Source: Streptomyces actinomycinicus (GTDB taxonomy: Bacteria > Actinomycetota > Actinomycetes > Streptomycetales > Streptomycetaceae). From it: a stretch of DNA of 64,000 bases. Positions within the stretch are counted from its first letter, which is position 1. The number at the start of each line of letters is the position of its first letter. A model generated the notes under the pieces. The model worked only from the letters and a program-made list of their open reading frames with translations, did no database searches and was not told the origin of the DNA. Location of the stretch: the NCBI RefSeq assembly GCF_016741775.1, contig NZ_JAERRK010000008.1, forward strand, positions 1 to 64,000, given 5' to 3'. The translations under genes were made by a program, and so were the position numbers. Below, one piece after another: positions 63,743 to 64,000 of the stretch.

Positions 63743-64000
63743 TCAGACGGCTGCCGGCCTACGGAAGGCGCACACCCGGAACGACGGGTCGGCGCGGGGA
63801 CGGTCCTGGTCCGGGAGCCGAGCCAGGCGTGCGGCGAACTCCTCGGTGCGCGGCCCGCCCGGCGGCAGCACGGTGAACCAGCCGCGGCGCAGGTCGGCGA
63901 TGGCGCTGCGGGGACTGCGGCCCTGCCCGGTGCCGCGGAACACGGTCTCACCGGCGGGCCGGAGTCCGTGCCGCACGGCGTGCTCGGTCACGGTGGCGGC
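63743..64000 (-). CDS. C-terminal part of a probable methyltransferase (partial)
   Basis: An open minus-strand frame runs from the right edge to a stop at 63743, giving about 85 residues. The segment VFRGTGQGRSPRSAIADLRR followed by GWFTVLPPGGP and the C-terminal FRVCAFRRP resembles the tail of actinomycete class I SAM methyltransferases (recollection, moderate certainty). The catalytic motifs lie outside the window. Confidence 0.6.
   Translation of the reverse strand, partial: AATVTEHAVRHGLRPAGETVFRGTGQGRSPRSAIADLRRGWFTVLPPGGPRTEEFAARLARLPDQDRPRADPSFRVCAFRRPAAV

Overview
The window is a high-GC actinomycete chromosome segment and almost certainly comes from a Streptomyces. Nearly every coding frame has G or C at the third codon position. 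GTG and TTG starts with GGAGG-type Shine-Dalgarno sites are common, and short ATGA/GTGA overlaps link many genes. The content is typical for the genus: FdhD, YcnI, an LtrA protein, a GH75 chitosanase, a GH33 sialidase, a ROK-regulated sugar ABC operon without its own ATPase, and many TetR/MarR/GntR/LysR/Lrp regulators. About 50 protein genes, one tRNA-Leu(GAG), several hairpin terminators and a striking number of short tandem repeats were found. I see no rRNA, CRISPR array, prophage, integrase or transposase.

Layout. 1-1940: the end of an unidentified gene, a short-type 6-phosphogluconate dehydrogenase and a TetR regulator. 1962-11999: a divergent surface-glycan locus with a UDP-GlcNAc 2-epimerase (wecB), a UDP-ManNAc-type dehydrogenase (wecC), three glycosyltransferases (one a tandem double-domain enzyme), a methyltransferase and an orphan coiled-coil protein. 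It is predicted to make UDP-ManNAcA and build a ManNAcA-containing cell-wall or capsular polymer. 11944-16954: two self-contained TetR/target cassettes with visible palindromic operators (a beta-hydroxyacid dehydrogenase-like enzyme and an MFS exporter), then a serine beta-lactamase-like hydrolase. 16968-20319: a translationally coupled three-gene operon of an FAD amine oxidase and two saccharopine-dehydrogenase-type proteins.

20410-28473 holds the most interesting block: a GTP cyclohydrolase II paralogue with Met in place of the catalytic Tyr, a creatininase-family amidohydrolase, a UPF0104 membrane protein, a methyltransferase, a glycosyltransferase and a 6-pyruvoyl-tetrahydropterin-synthase homologue with an altered metal motif. 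A medium-chain dehydrogenase and a CDP-alcohol phosphatidyltransferase flank it. The set looks like a dedicated pathway from GTP through a formylated pyrimidine to an unknown, probably methylated and glycosylated, product.

28697-41561: YcnI copper protein, a nuclease-helicase (DUF2075), a beta-glucoside uptake/hydrolysis operon with a divergent ROK regulator, an EF-G paralogue, and a WYL-regulator remnant abutting a NIPSNAP gene. 41759-50030: aldo/keto reductase, tRNA-Leu, LtrA, GntR regulator, FabH-like synthase, a decayed formate-dehydrogenase Fe-S domain beside intact fdhD, and a MarR/isochorismatase/quinone-reductase divergon. 50181-64000: sialidase, bile-acid-type symporter with LysR, Lrp-like regulator with MFS exporter, acyl-CoA synthetase and aldo/keto reductase that share an operator-like palindrome, chitosanase, a His-rich methyltransferase, a DUF4352 protein and a partial methyltransferase cut by the window edge.
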